This document shows, piece by piece, positions 1 through 11,629 of a stretch of 64,000 nt of DNA. A program made the position numbers and the translations under genes. Within the stretch, counting starts at the first letter, position 1, and the number at the start of each line of letters is the position of its first letter. Origin of the DNA: Thuidium tamariscinum (taxonomy: Eukaryota; Streptophyta; Bryopsida; Hypnales; Thuidiaceae); the NCBI GenBank assembly GCA_947034885.2, contig OX344753.2, positions 5,766,001 through 5,830,000 of the forward strand, read 5' to 3'. Below the pieces are notes generated by a model, which saw nothing but the letters and a program-made list of their open reading frames with translations, was not told where the DNA came from and searched no databases.

Positions 1-460
1 TTAAATATCCATGTCATTCTATAAATATAATGCGATAGACATTGAAAATCACATGGAATTCAAATTGCAATAAAAAAATTGAATTTTAGTTTGTTTTTTC
101 AAAAATTCAAATTGGGGTAGAAACTAGAGTAGATGATCTTCATTTTATTAGTTGGGATCAAACTAAAAAAATATCATTTTTGTGGAGAAATTTCAGATTT
201 AGAGCAAGAAGTAGCAACTTCCCAAAATACACTGAAAATAGCCAATATTTTGTGATCCGTTTTTTCTTACTAATTTCTCATTCACAAGAAGATAAACACT
301 AGCAAGACTATAAACTCAATTAGGTACTCTTCACAACCCTCCATGAAAGGTCAACAAGGCAAAAATGGATCAAGTGAAAAAATGCTTTCAGTCGCTCTCC
401 ACATGATCTTTTCTTCATGCAAAAGCCATGAAATGGCATTGCCAGCACTTCAGGGTTAAT
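1..460 (+). repeat. Dispersed repeat family G, copy 1 (cut by window edge)
   Basis: This AT-rich non-coding stretch aligns over almost its whole length, in the same orientation, with 11630-12036. Shared landmarks include 'gacattgaaaat', 'gtagaaactagagtagatg', 'caattaggtactctt' and 'accctccatgaaag'. It begins at or before the window edge, so its left end is unknown. No protein domain was recognised. It may be part of a decayed retroelement, but neither copy shows a diagnostic end. Confidence 0.6.
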
Positions 461-834
461 TTGGGGGATGGAACCAAGGTTGGGCCACACTCATTGGGCT
501 TTCTCACACAGCACTCCACAGTGATCTCAAAACAAATTCAGGATTTTTAGCCAAATGTTCATTTTTGGTAGATTTCTTAAAATTTATACAAAGGGCATGA
601 AAAAAATTAACCCTGAAATGTCTCAATCCTTTATTGAATTTTTGCGCATTTTTGTTTATAGCTTTGTACAGATATATCATTTACCACAATTGAATGAATT
701 TGGTCATTAAGGAAGGTTGTTTTTTCTAGATTCAAGTGTTACATTTGATAAATGAGAAGTTAATTGGATGAAACAGTGCTTTGAAACCCTCTATTCATTG
801 TCCAAAATATGGACATCGGAATGCTTCCAGGTTA
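461..834. other. Gene-free spacer
   Basis: AT-rich sequence with no open frame of interest, no recognised repeat family and no RNA gene that I can support. Confidence 0.5.
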
Positions 835-1055
835 AAGGGAGAGGCACATAATGGCGCACGTCTATCCAATGCCATCCATTTCTACAACACACAATCATTT
901 TAGGCTATAAATGTAGGTAGGTAGTACATGGCTTATTTCTTTTGACCTAAAACAATAAGCAGTCTACAATCCCGCAACATTCCTGTTCTAGAATGAACAA
1001 CTGATTTAGAAATGGATGGCATTGGGTGCAAGTGTGCCATTGGGTACCTCTCCCG
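835..1055. mobile_element. Short hairpin TIR element (MITE-like)
   Basis: The two ends are inverted copies of about 48 bp. The left arm starts GGGAGAGGCACATAATGG and the right arm ends CCATTGGGTACCTCTCCC; both run into a shared CAATGCCATCCATTTCTA block. A TA dinucleotide lies on each side (833-834 and 1056-1057), as expected for a TA-duplicating DNA transposon relative. At 221 bp it has no coding capacity. It directly abuts the family B element that begins at 1060. Confidence 0.7.
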
Positions 1056-1059
1056 TATA

Positions 1060-1387
1060 GGAGGAGGCTCTTGAATGGAGCGGGTTCTAAAATGGTGCCC
1101 TATCTTAAATGTACAGTACTTGTACATGTTGCATTTTCATAGCCTTCAGCAGTGTACAGACAGTGTACATTTTAGCTAGGGCACCATTTTAGAGTCCTAT
1201 GCCCTTTCAACTTCAGAATTTGATAACTAATTCTAGAGAGCTCCAAAAAATATGAAACGACTTGGGTTAGATGCCTATTCAAGCTGTCTTTCAAGGAAAA
1301 TTCTCTGAAAAAATATTTCAAGATGTTTGACCTGCCCAAAATTCTTTTCTAGCCCTTAGATGGTCGGTTCATGGACCTCCTCCCCCG
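1060..1387. mobile_element. TIR element family B, copy 1
   Basis: A 328-bp non-coding element. Its ends are related inverted repeats (GGAGGAGGCTC on the left, GACCTCCTCCCCC on the right) and TA lies on both sides. Its core phrase 'gctccaaaaaatatgaaac', followed by 'gacttgggttagatgcctattcaagc', recurs in copies at 3466, 8496, 24695 and 58138. The copies are clearly diverged, so the family is old. No transposase is encoded. Confidence 0.7.
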
Positions 1388-3182
1388 TAAGTAGAAAATG
1401 GGCGAAATTTAGCCAGTTTTGGGATCATTGCAGAGCAGGGAAACAGTTGGGCAATGTTCTCTTACACATCTTGATATGATCCTCTTCATGTTGGAAGGGC
1501 AGCTTTTGGGCAGATTCTTGCTTGTTACAGAGTATTTCTTTTTCTTTTTCCTGACTTCTAAGAACCTGAGTACTAAGTGACTGGATCATTGTTGGGCTTC
1601 TCTCTCTTTCTCTCTCTTTCTCTCTCTTTCTTTTTCTCTTTGTTTTTCTTTTGTCTTGCTTGCAATTCCTTGTCTTGGATGTCATGGTCGGTTGTAAAAG
1701 TGGGTGCTTGGTCGCTCCCATGCCAGTCGACCTCATGGCAGCTTTGGACAGGCAAATCATAGGATCAAATAATGGGGGAGGAGCCTTGCTCACTGGCTTA
1801 AGCTAATTTTCAGCTCGCCATGAAGTCTAAATTGCAGTATAAGTTCAAAGCTTATCAATCCTGTATTGGGATCATACAACAGGCTTATCATGTGTCCTGT
1901 GTGTGGTGGCAAAAAAAATAATTTTTCATGAAAAAATCATACATTGAGGGAATAGTGACTTTGAAAAGGAATGTAAGAAGACTGCCTGGGACTTTGGTTT
2001 TGGTTGCTTGAGTGACAGAGACCAAGCCCAATTCTTGTTAAAGCCTCTGGTTTGGTTTTGTGGGGCATGATGCCTCACTACCCACCCAAAAGAAATTATT
2101 AACTCACCCTCCCTCCACACACACCTCCCAAATTTAAAAATTAATTAATTAATTTTAAAATTTGCATCCCCTATCTTTTGTAATTCTCAAAAGCCAATGT
2201 GATTGACAATTCATATAGGATTTTACCTATATCCTTATTTCGTATACATATTCAATACTATATACATATTCAGTGTTGTATACATATTTTATATTCTATA
2301 TGTATTTAATATTATACACATATTTAATACAATATATATTCATATCTAATATTTTGGTACTATATATATTTAGTATTTGCACCCATATTTTATATCCATA
2401 TCTATATTTGGATGGTTGAGATTAAATCTCACAAGATCAACGGCTTGTGATTTTTTGAGAAATCGACGGTGATTTCAAAGATCACCATTTTTTTTTAAAC
2501 TATCAATGGTCTATAAATTTTTGGAGAGGGGGAGGGGGGCAAATGCAAATCAGGGTGTCACATCTTTTCAGAGGATAGTGGGGCCACTTCAGTTACATGA
2601 TCCAGAAGTCATTTTTATTTATTTTAAACCGGAGTTTATTCCAGAATTAAAGATCTAGAAGTCATTTCCCTGTTGGTCTTTAGGCCACAATCTGCCTTGG
2701 TTTGGATCTGGAAAATCATTGCCAATTTGACTATTTGAATGCTGTAGCTGTACACCATCTGCTGTAAATATTGAACTAATTCAATTATTTTAAATAAAAA
2801 TGGGCTACTTTGAATATTCTCTCAAATCCTTGGCTTTCATCTGTTTAAAAACTCTTCTCCAATAAGTTAAAAGTGTTACCCAATAGTGCCAGTGCCTATT
2901 GTATTTTAAAATTTTTAATTTAAATTCATGAGGTCAACTTGATGTTTAGCCATGAGTGGTACTTGGGTGCAAATCACAGCCAATGACCAGGGAAAAAAAC
3001 ACTGGCTTCTTCAAATTTTGCCAGTGGAATTGTGAAAAAAAAAAAAAAAAAAAGTTTCCATTTTGAAAACAAAGGATGTAAAATGAGAAATCAAGCAACG
3101 CCTCCCAAAAATTGAAGCAAACTTTTAAGCACTTCCTTTCAATCCTTGGTGGATTTTAACTGATAAGAGATAATAATTAGTA
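1388..3182. other. Gene-free AT-rich spacer with simple repeats
   Basis: Contains a CT-rich tract at 1595-1660 built on TCTCTCTTTC, which creates long arginine/glutamate-rich shadow frames. Also contains a short ATTA repeat near 2140-2155, a degenerate tandem series on 'tatacatattcaatact' at about 2240-2400, and a run of 19 A at 3035-3053. No gene is supported. Confidence 0.55.
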
Positions 3183-3454
3183 AGGTAGGTACACCCAAAA
3201 TGGCTCCTGACCTTAAAGCGCTCTGTACAACGTGCATAGATCTTCAAAATCAGTCATGTACCCAGACTGTAGATGGCGCTTTCAGAAACACACTTTGACT
3301 GTTAATAACTTTTGCATACGGTATCCAAACCCACTGTTCTTTGGTGCGTTGGAACATGCTTTCACTGACCAACAAGACTGTAAAAAAATTTGAACAACAT
3401 AATAACAGGAACTAGGCACAGTAGAGAAACTGGCGCTTTTGGGTGTACCTACCT
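3183..3454. mobile_element. TIR element family A, copy 1
   Basis: A 272-bp element with near-perfect inverted ends, AGGTAGGTACACCCAAAA and TTTTGGGTGTACCTACCT. TA lies on both sides (3181-3182 and 3455-3456). The interior phrases 'gtagatggcgcttt' and 'ttggtgcgttggaacatgctttcac' are shared with copies at 10300 and 35855, and weakly with 48619; some copies lie in opposite orientation. It is non-autonomous and resembles Tc1/mariner-type MITEs in its TA target duplication. Confidence 0.8.
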
Positions 3455-3465
3455 TAGATGATATA

Positions 3466-4069
3466 GGAGAGGGCTCATAAACCGCTCAGGCTTTTGCACA
3501 TGTCCACTAGAGGCTCTAAAATGGATCATTTACTGTGAGAAAATGAATTTTGGATTACATTGAAGCATGCTAAGACTTTGTTTTCACTAATTGAATGGAT
3601 GGTTTCAAAGTCCCAATGGCTTCATTCTCAACTAAGTGGTTAGGTGTTTCATGATTATATTTAAAATAAGAATTAGTTGTTGAAGTACCTTCTTTCAAGT
3701 GTTCAAAAATCTCAAAATAATGATTTACTCAAATATTCATTTCAAATTTAGAAAGGAACACTTTTAGAAACAAATGCTATTACTTTTTACATGTTGCAGT
3801 GCTAGTTTTTGAAGCAAGCCAGATTTTTTTTCAAAGTGCACATGTATGGGTTTGCAAGGCCTACTGATCACAGATAGGGCCCTATGCCTGACTGTGTTTG
3901 AAAATTCATAACTAATTCAATAATGCTTCAAAAAATATGAAACAACTTGTGTTAGATTCCTCGTTTATTTCTCTTTCACTGAAAAATGAGTGAAAAATAT
4001 TACCATCTAAACAAATACATGAAAAAGGTGGACCAGCCCTTACATGAATGGTTTATGAGCCTCCTCCCC
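3466..4069. mobile_element. TIR element family B, copy 2 (long form)
   Basis: A 604-bp element with ends GGAGAGGGCTCATAAACC and GGTTTATGAGCCTCCTCCCC, and TA at 3464-3465 and 4070-4071. It shares the 'cataactaattc' and 'ctccaaaaaatatgaaac' core with the other family B copies but carries a longer interior. It lies only a few bases from family A copy 1, so two insertions sit side by side. Confidence 0.75.
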
Positions 4070-5044
4070 TACTTGGGTGGAGCAAGATACCCAATTAATC
4101 CCTAGATGCTTTTGACTATGTTTTCAACAAAAATGCTCCAAAACAGCAAAATTCAAAGAGCATTATATAGACTTGAATGAAAGGATCCAATCTTTATATG
4201 AACTAGAATAAAACATTAAGCCAAAATGGATTAGCTCAAAGAGAAAGGAAGAACAAATTTCAAGGAAAAAAAAGCAAAACTTGGACAAATAAAAATCGCA
4301 AAGAGCAAGGAGGAGACATTGAAGCTTCAATATATAGATCCTTGCCATCCATTGTGAATGCCAATTTAGACTAGAATAAATTGTGAGTTCTCACCTAATG
4401 CAAAAAAGACCCTAGTGCTAAACCTAAGATGCAATATTCAATACTATTAGCATTTTCAATTTTCAATTGGATTTTTTATCTAATATCAATGTGAGTTTGG
4501 AGGGAAATGGTTTGTGAGAAATTAAAGTATTGCAAAAAAAATTAATTGGTACACCTTGCAATTGAGGTGATGCAGTTGGTGGCCATTGAAGAAAAATGGT
4601 CCATAGAAAGAGGACATCAAGTAGATGAGCCCAAAAATTTCTTGAACACTCGTCACAACTTTGACAACAACTTGACTACTCTTGAAATTAGAAACATTGT
4701 GTAGTTTGTAGATGATTGGGAAGAGTTTTGGTTTTTCATTGAGACATGTGGCATGACAAGTATATAGTTATTGATGGTGCTTGGTCATAAGGTTATATTC
4801 TAAGGAAGTTTTTATAGCTTTAGTTTTAAAAAATATGGTTACATTTTAAAAATAGATTATTAATTAATGAATTATGTATCAATTTTGAAAAACCATATTT
4901 ATCACACAGAATTTTACATGAATTTCATTTGCAAATTTTAAATGTAATTGCAAGAGTTTATTAAGTGAAAAAAATGATAGGTATGTTCATAGTCTAGGGG
5001 CCTATGATTCAAATAATGAGATAGCACCCTTTAAAAATATAGAA
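4070..5044. other. Gene-free spacer
   Basis: AT-rich sequence with only short random frames. I see no recognisable gene, repeat unit or RNA here. Confidence 0.5.
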
Positions 5045-5570
5045 TATTTCTAAGATATAGAAAAACTTGATAAATTTAGGATTCTTATACAAAGCAAAAG
5101 AGACTTGACTAGTTTGAGAATCTTATACAAGTAGGGAGAGACTTGATAGGTTTAAGAATTATACACAAATTACACCACAAAAAAATGAGTGTCCACAATG
5201 ACTGCAAGATGATTGCAAAATTACTACTATAGTCATTTTGTAGTCATCTTGCAATCATTGTGGACACTCATTTTTTTGTAGTAAAATTGGAAGAGATTTG
5301 ACAAATTTAGGAATCTTATACAAATCAAGAGAGACTTGATGGATTTGAGAACCTTGTACAAACCAAAAGAGACTTGACAAATTAGGAATCTTTAACAAAC
5401 TAGAAGAGACTTGAAAGATATAAGAATCTTATACAAATAATTATAGACTTGACATATTTAAGAATCTTATACAAATATTGAAAGACTTGATAGATTTGGA
5501 AATTTTGTACAACTTGGAGAAAGTTGAAAAAAATTTAGAATCTTATATAAACAAGGAGACATTTACTAGA
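5045..5570. repeat. Degenerate minisatellite, about 43-bp unit
   Basis: About ten imperfect copies of a unit reading roughly 'agagacttgatagatttag', then 'gaatcttatacaaa', repeat in tandem on both sides of a hairpin element at 5172-5283. The units on the two sides are of the same kind, so the hairpin entered an existing array. No coding potential is preserved across the units. Confidence 0.75.
5172..5283. mobile_element. Foldback/hairpin MITE inserted in minisatellite
   Basis: A 112-bp near-perfect hairpin. The arms contain ACAAAAAAATGAGTGTCC and its inverse and meet around 5226-5230. The direct repeat AAATT lies on both sides (5167-5171 and 5284-5288). Removing the element and one AAATT restores a normal minisatellite unit. 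The inverse of the right terminus begins TACTACAAAAAAATG, reminiscent of CACTA-type ends, but the 5-bp duplication does not fit that family, so the class is left open. Confidence 0.75.
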
Positions 5571-7139
5571 TTTATGGAGAGACCTCCTAATGGCCAATTC
5601 TTCTTCTTTTCCTACATCATGAGGCTTCTATACTAAAACCTTCATGATTATTGAATAAAAAATAAAAAAGATAGAAAAAATGTTGATATAAATGGAAGAA
5701 CTATATATTATTATATCAAAAACAATGATAAAAATGGTATATAGATACAAAAGACTTTGGGCTGAATTTGGATGCAAATTGATATATTTTGATATATTAG
5801 TCCAAGATATTATATTTTTATTTTATTATATTACAAAATTTATTATAATATCTAAAAGTTTGAATCAAAATCATATTATTTTAATTTAAATTTTTTAAAT
5901 AATGTAACTATAATGTAATCAATTGTTATCAAATATGGAAAGAGTAGATTTTTTCACTCTTGATCCCCTAGTTACAATCCAATTCTATAGTGTACAATGA
6001 TGTATTCAAAGATCAATTCTAATTTCATATTATCCATTTTGTAAAAGACAAGGTTCTTTACAAAGAGCTTTAGAAGATATAGTAGACTTCGAAAGTGAAG
6101 TGCTAATCTATGAAACCCTTCATCAAGGATCTATCCAAGTATAAGGGCCAAAATAGCTCAACCATTTGTTTGTAGGACCTCCTCGGTGTTCTCTTCTTTA
6201 CAAATGAGTAGGAAAATAATTTCTATTCATTTTATAGGAATCATGCCTCAAAAGGTGTCTACTAGATGTACAAGATAAAATCTCATTAGGATTGTATGTA
6301 TAAATATAAGTTTGTTTTACTTACATCTAAATATATTTTTCTCAATGTGAAAAAATCAAATTACTATTATATTTTTGGAGGTCAAAATAGAAATAAATTC
6401 ATAAAAATAAAAATAAAAATTGATTTAAAAATTCAAAAATTCAATGTAAAATTAGCTACAAGGAATTGATATGTAAAAGATTTCCAAGACGTTCTTTTAT
6501 TTCTCACAAAAGCAATCTTAATTGTGATCTTCAAATCAAATTACTGAAATCAAATTGAATCCTAGTATTTATATGATTTATAGATAAATTTTTGATGTTA
6601 AAAATAATAATATTTTATTTTATTTTAATGTTGAAATTGAAAATCTATAACTTTTGCAATACCTATCAAAATTATGTAAATCAAAACTTCATCCACATTT
6701 AGATTAATTAAGTAGAGTTGGCCTAAAAATTTCATACAACAAATCTAAAATGTAAAATCAACCAATCCTTCTAATGGACCTCAAAATCTCATAAAATGAT
6801 GTGTATTTCTTTGCCTTTAGAAGTTGGAGTACATGTCAAGGTCCATAGCTCATTTTTTTATTACTAAAACATGACTCAAATGCTTATTCACGTGCTTTTA
6901 GGTATTTGTACCAATGGTTTTTGAGGGGTAAATCATTACTCAAAAAAATACAATTTTTTTTTGTTCAATACCAAGTGATAGATTTTCCTTTTTTTAATGA
7001 ATGAAATCGTTCAATGGCTACACATCTAAACACAATATTGCTTTTTTGTGGATAATATTATATAAATTTTGATGAATACACATATTTTCATCCATGTTCA
7101 CATATATATTTAGCATTATTAGTCCACCATACATCCCTT
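5571..7139. other. Gene-free AT-rich spacer
   Basis: Very AT-rich DNA with only short, stop-limited frames such as a 65-codon frame at 5692-5889 that is dominated by AT codons. No gene supported. Confidence 0.5.
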
Positions 7140-8000
7140 TGAGTATTCTTTGAAAGCAATGAGAAAAAAACATTGTTTGGTGCCTAAGGAGTTGTGGTTA
7201 ATCAACTTATGAAAAACAAAAGACTAATCATTATAATTCATAAACACCTAGGGAATGACTCACTATATTCTTGCATCAATCTATGGCAAATTTCTTTTAA
7301 AATATAAGATTTGGGATGCATTGTTGAATTAGTGGCAACAATCAATGTCTTGGATGATCATGGTGACATAGTGATTAATGGCTACAATAGGAACTTTCAT
7401 CTTTTGAACATAAATCCTTATAAGATGTGACATTTTAAGGCCTTTAGTTTGTTTCTACTTTAGGAAATACTAGTGTGCCCATGTGCCATTGCCACAACCA
7501 AAACTAAAGTAAAAGTAATTTCCTAACTTTTTAGTCCATTAAAATTTTGAATTCAATAACTTTCTCGTTGTAAGTCGGAATGCCATCAAACAAAGCCCAT
7601 ACACCCCTCCTCACCGAAAGCTTTTTGATGGTATGAAGTATGCGACCCAGGGACACACAGTCTGGGAAATCTCAATGTGACAAACAAAACAAACAAAACA
7701 AAACAAACTACATGTCTTAAGGTATAGATTGTGATTCTGATGAGTAAGATGATCACTAAGATTAACTCTTTTCTATTGTTTATAGGATAGCCTAGCTACT
7801 CTTTTAGGCCAACTGGGTGATCCTTTTCCAAAAACTCACCACAAATTCATATTTTGTGAAAAGGAGAAATTTCAATTGCCCTCCCTATTTCTCTAATTTG
7901 CTTTTATGTGGGATATAAAAATAAACAAATTCACCAGTGCCCACATGGGAATCCAATCATTCTACCTCTCATCAACTAATATAGTTTACCTTAGAGTGCT
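7140..8000 (+). repeat. Dispersed repeat family H, copy 1
   Basis: Diverged sequence sharing a series of phrases, in the same order, with 25840-26740 and 45240-45960. These include 'cctagggaatgac', 'aaggcctt...agt', 'agtaagatgatcact', a 'gccaa..gggtgatcc...aaaactca' block and a following 'tatgtg' tract. It includes an (AAACA)n tract at 7678-7709. The block 'atctcaatgtgacaaacaaa' reappears inverted at about 62520-62560. It is probably a decayed retroelement; no recognisable protein remains. Confidence 0.45.
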
Positions 8001-8495
8001 TACAAATGTAATGAAATTCTGTTACATTTGTTTACAAAATGCTTACAAGCTGTGAATTTGTGAAGTACCTTACGCCAAGGTCTCATTACACATTTAGCTA
8101 CTAAGCTTAAAATAGGATTTCCGCATCACATCCTGAGATTTCCACATCACCTCACATCACTCACTCCCTCACAAGATGACATGCACCCCTTTTTTTCCAC
8201 AAAAATGACTGAATTGTTATTTTCCTTTTTCTAAGCAAATGAATTGGAATTCCATACTCCATAGCATGCCATTCCTCTACAGTGACGGTGAGGCATATTC
8301 CACACCCAACCCATTAGTTCCTGATGAACATTGTTGGGTGTGGTATATTCTACACCATCACTCTAGAGCCAAGCCAATGCCTATCCTGCTACTGAATGTT
8401 ATCTTACCATGCAACCAAATCCCGTTTCATTTGTGCCCAAAAATAAAAATAAAAATAATTGGTTGCCATACGAAATTGACTGAATTGAGTAGTTA

Positions 8496-8821
8496 AGGGA
8501 GGAGGCTCGAAAACTGCTGAGGCTCCAAAATCGCTCACCTTCTGAAATGTATATTTTTGGTACATGATGCTTTTTGATCTTTACAGTAATGTACAAATAA
8601 TGAACATTTGAGGAGGTGGGCGGTTTTGGAACCCCATGCCATATTGACTTCATAAATTCATAACTAATTCTACGAAGCTCCAAAAAATATGAAACGACTT
8701 GGGTTCGATGCCTATTCAAGCTGTCTTTCAAGAAAAATTCACTGAAAAATATTTCAAGATTTTTGACCTGCTCAAAACTCTGTTCCAGCCCTTAGATGGT
8801 CAGTTTATGGACCTCCTCCCT
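8496..8821. mobile_element. TIR element family B, copy 3
   Basis: A 326-bp element with ends AGGGAGGAGGCTC and GACCTCCTCCCT and TA on both sides (8494-8495 and 8822-8823). It is the copy most similar to 1060-1387, sharing 'gaaacgacttgggtt' and 'gatgcctattcaagctgtc'. It is non-coding; the 110-codon minus-strand frame across it is a shadow. Confidence 0.75.
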
Positions 8822-9465
8822 TATTTCCAAATCTGAACTTCACACAGGGTATTGAAGTGGTCGTAATAACTTTGACCCCACCTCCATCTCTCCTTAGGTT
8901 TTGACCTACCCTTGCTTACCGGTAATCTCCACATCCTGTCCTTCCAGCAAGATGCGCCCTTGCTCCTCCCTCACAGTCCCTCCCTGCCTTCACTCTGATT
9001 AAGACGGACAAGTCAAAAGCCCCCCACGAGAACGAAGTGTGCGGCAGTTATTAGCACCGTGATGGACCCTCTTAACTCGTAACCCCAAGTCAGTGAGTCT
9101 TCATTAGAGCTCCTTGTGTTTGCTGTCAGCAGTGGATCTTTCCGCAGGGCGAGTACCATTCCACAAACATCGGAGAACGACCCACCATGGGTTCCAGTAA
9201 TCAATAAGGTAAGGCAAGGCAAGGCGACTGAGTGCAGTCTGCAGCCGTAGGACGGACGGACGGACGGAGAGAGAGAGAGAGAGGGGAAGGGTGTTCCTCC
9301 CCTTGGGCCAAATCCTCCGTGTGATTGCTTGCAGAGGGTCAGCACGCCAATGCCCATCAACATGCCATTTGCATTGGGGGGCCACAAGCTGGCCACATAA
9401 GAGGTAAGCTGACCGGCCTCCCAAACGCCTCACTCGCGGTCACGGCCTCGCAAGGGGGACATGGC
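8822..9465. other. GC-richer gene-free spacer with (ACGG)n(AG)n microsatellite
   Basis: This stretch is noticeably less AT-rich than its surroundings. A compound microsatellite at about 9250-9285 consists of ACGG units followed by AG units. Overlapping minus-strand frames of 109 and 127 codons cover the tract, but they show no recognisable domain and partly depend on the microsatellite, so I do not call a gene. Confidence 0.45.
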
Positions 9466-10086
9466 ACCTAAACCCTAAGTAACATCAGGGTGAGAATCCG
9501 TGCATTGATTAAGGTAGAACCACCTATTCCCGATCAAGGATCCATATCCAACTTATAGGATGTGGCTATTTCCAACCAAGGCTAGAGGAAATTTACAATC
9601 AAAGCTTGGAATGTACTTTCCCCCATTTTCAAGGTTGAGACTAATAAAGTCATGACACATGTCCCAAAGTCTCATAAAGTGTGTGGAAAGTATTGATTGG
9701 AAAAGTAGTCTTGGCTATGATCTAAATTAGAAGACTCTAGACATTGGCTATGGATTCAAAGCACTTTTTGGCTTTTAAAAATCATAATAATTTTAGTTTT
9801 GGGAATAAAATTACGAAAAATTTGCAATCTTCATATTTCTTATCTTGCTACATGAGAAAAATTTGCTTAGCCTCATATTCCTCATGATTTGTTCTAGAAT
9901 TGCTTAAGTGATCAAGTATAGATGGTTCTACCTTAATAATCAGCAGTGCCACGACACCTAAACCCTAAGTAACATCAAGGTGAGAATCCCGTGCATTGAT
10001 TAATAACCAGCGGTGCCACGACACCTAAACCCTAATTAACATCAGGGTGAGAATGCGTGCGTTGATTATTAATCAGTGGTGCCACG
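9466..10086. repeat. Three-unit tandem array with telomere-like motif
   Basis: A unit of about 66 bp occurs three times. It reads 'acctaaaccctaagtaac', 'atcagggtgagaatccgtg', 'cattgattaataatcagc', 'ggtgccacg'. The units begin at about 9466, 9955 and 10023. The first is split by the TIR element at 9512-9933. Each unit holds AAACCCTAA or a close variant, the plant telomere/telo-box motif. No coding frame runs through the units. Confidence 0.8.
9512..9933. mobile_element. TIR element (AGGTAGAACCA ends) inside tandem array
   Basis: A 422-bp element with inverted ends AGGTAGAACCA and TGGTTCTACCT. TA is duplicated at 9510-9511 and 9934-9935. Removing the element plus one TA gives 'cattgattaataatcagc', which matches the intact neighbouring units, so the empty site can be read next to the filled one. 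It is non-coding and non-autonomous. Confidence 0.85.
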
Positions 10087-10299
10087 AGATCCCGCCTCTT
10101 GCGAGCTCCTTCCAGCCACACACTTATTTAGTTTTTGGAAACAAATGATTGTCCGTACACTGAAGTTAACTTCCAGTATGGGTGGGGAGCACGAGCAGTA
10201 TGGGGGCCAGAATCAAAGCTTTTCCATAAGGTCGACCAACCTATGACCACCCTGATTTGCAATCTGACTATATGGGGCCAATTCCAAGAGGGACACATA

Positions 10300-10572
10300 A
10301 GGTGGGTACACCTAAAAGCGCCACTTATTCATATTGCGCCTAGTTATTGTAATTAGGCTATTCAAATTTTCATACAGGCTTGTTGGCAAGTGAAAGCACA
10401 TTCCAACGCATCAAAGAATGTAGGATTTGGATACCTTATGCAAAAGTTATTAACAATCAAAGTCTGTTTCTAAAAGTGCCATCTACAATCTGTGAACATG
10501 ACTGATTTTGGAAATGTATGTGCACTGTAGATGGCGCTTTTAGGAACGTGGCACTTTTGGGTGTACCTACCT
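10300..10572. mobile_element. TIR element family A, copy 2
   Basis: A 273-bp element, AGGTGGGTACACCTAAAAGCG at the left and CTTTTGGGTGTACCTACCT at the right, with TA at 10298-10299 and 10573-10574. The interior closely matches 35855-36110, including 'ttggcaagtgaaagca' and 'gtctgtttctaaaag'. Non-coding. Confidence 0.8.
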
Positions 10573-11629
10573 TATTTCCCAGAGGTGTGCGCATGTTTCA
10601 CCGATCACACCCAAGTGGAATTATAGTTTTCTGATCAAAATTGTAATATCTGTGAGTTTTTGAAGTGTGCAGTCCTAAATTTCAAGAGCACCCATGATTA
10701 GGATCATAAACACCCTAGTAACGACCCATAACCACCTTCTTATGTCCCTATAAGCATCTAGGTATTCATCAATCAGCTATTGCCACAATACCCTAAATGA
10801 CATAAATGCACTGATTTTATCAAATTTCTATACAGAATTGGCTCATTTGTAGATGGATTTGGATGATGGAATGGGTGGATATGGAGCCAAATATAAGGTG
10901 ATGGAAATGGGTTGCAAACAGAATTAGGTTGGTCTACCTTACTAAGCTTACACACAAGACCATTCTCTTAGACTCCTTGCACTTTTTAAGGGGTGCCAAG
11001 GACTTACTCCGTGGTTTGGGTACCACGATGAGCTCCCAAAATTCTCCATTCAGGGCATTCAATAACTTTTTGACTCAATAAAATTATACTCCGTATAAAA
11101 TATTGAAATTTTTTATAGCATTACAAAACTAAGGTGTGAAAAATCAAGCCTCAAAAAATTTGGCTTGAAATGAAGACACCTGTGGAAAACGAGATTCAAT
11201 CAGCAGGTGTGGAAGTAGAGAAAGATTCATTTGAACCGTGGTGGAACCATGAAACCAGGCTGATCACCCTGGAAATCATTTTTTTTTGGTACTATGTGAA
11301 TCATTTGCTTAATTTTTAAGCCTTAAAGGACAAACCTATAACCACTGGTTTCAAGCCCCATTGTCCATCACTCAGTTTGTTGCCATTTTAGAACTAGATA
11401 TGTATGGAAAATTTTATATTTATTTTTCAAAGATGAAATTACATGTCTTGTGTGCTTCACAAGAAATCTAGATTTTTTCGAGAAAATTTGATTTTTATAA
11501 GAATTTTTGAAGAAAAAGTGAAGAAAAAATCATATCAAATAGAAAATTATTTCAAAAAATCTAAAAATTCACCATGTGCCTACATCACAACATCATGGTG
11601 TAAACTCAATTTTTGTATCCTTCTAGATA
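10573..11629. other. Gene-free spacer
   Basis: AT-rich sequence containing the short string 'tactccgtat', seen again near 48838. No gene, long repeat or RNA recognised. Confidence 0.45.

Noticed and set aside
1425..1793. 122-codon minus-strand frame rich in Lys, Arg and Glu
   Set aside because: Produced by the CT-rich simple repeat at 1595-1660; not a gene.
9466..10086. CRISPR-like direct repeats
   Set aside because: Only three long units with no unique spacers, in eukaryotic DNA; a simple tandem array split by a transposon.
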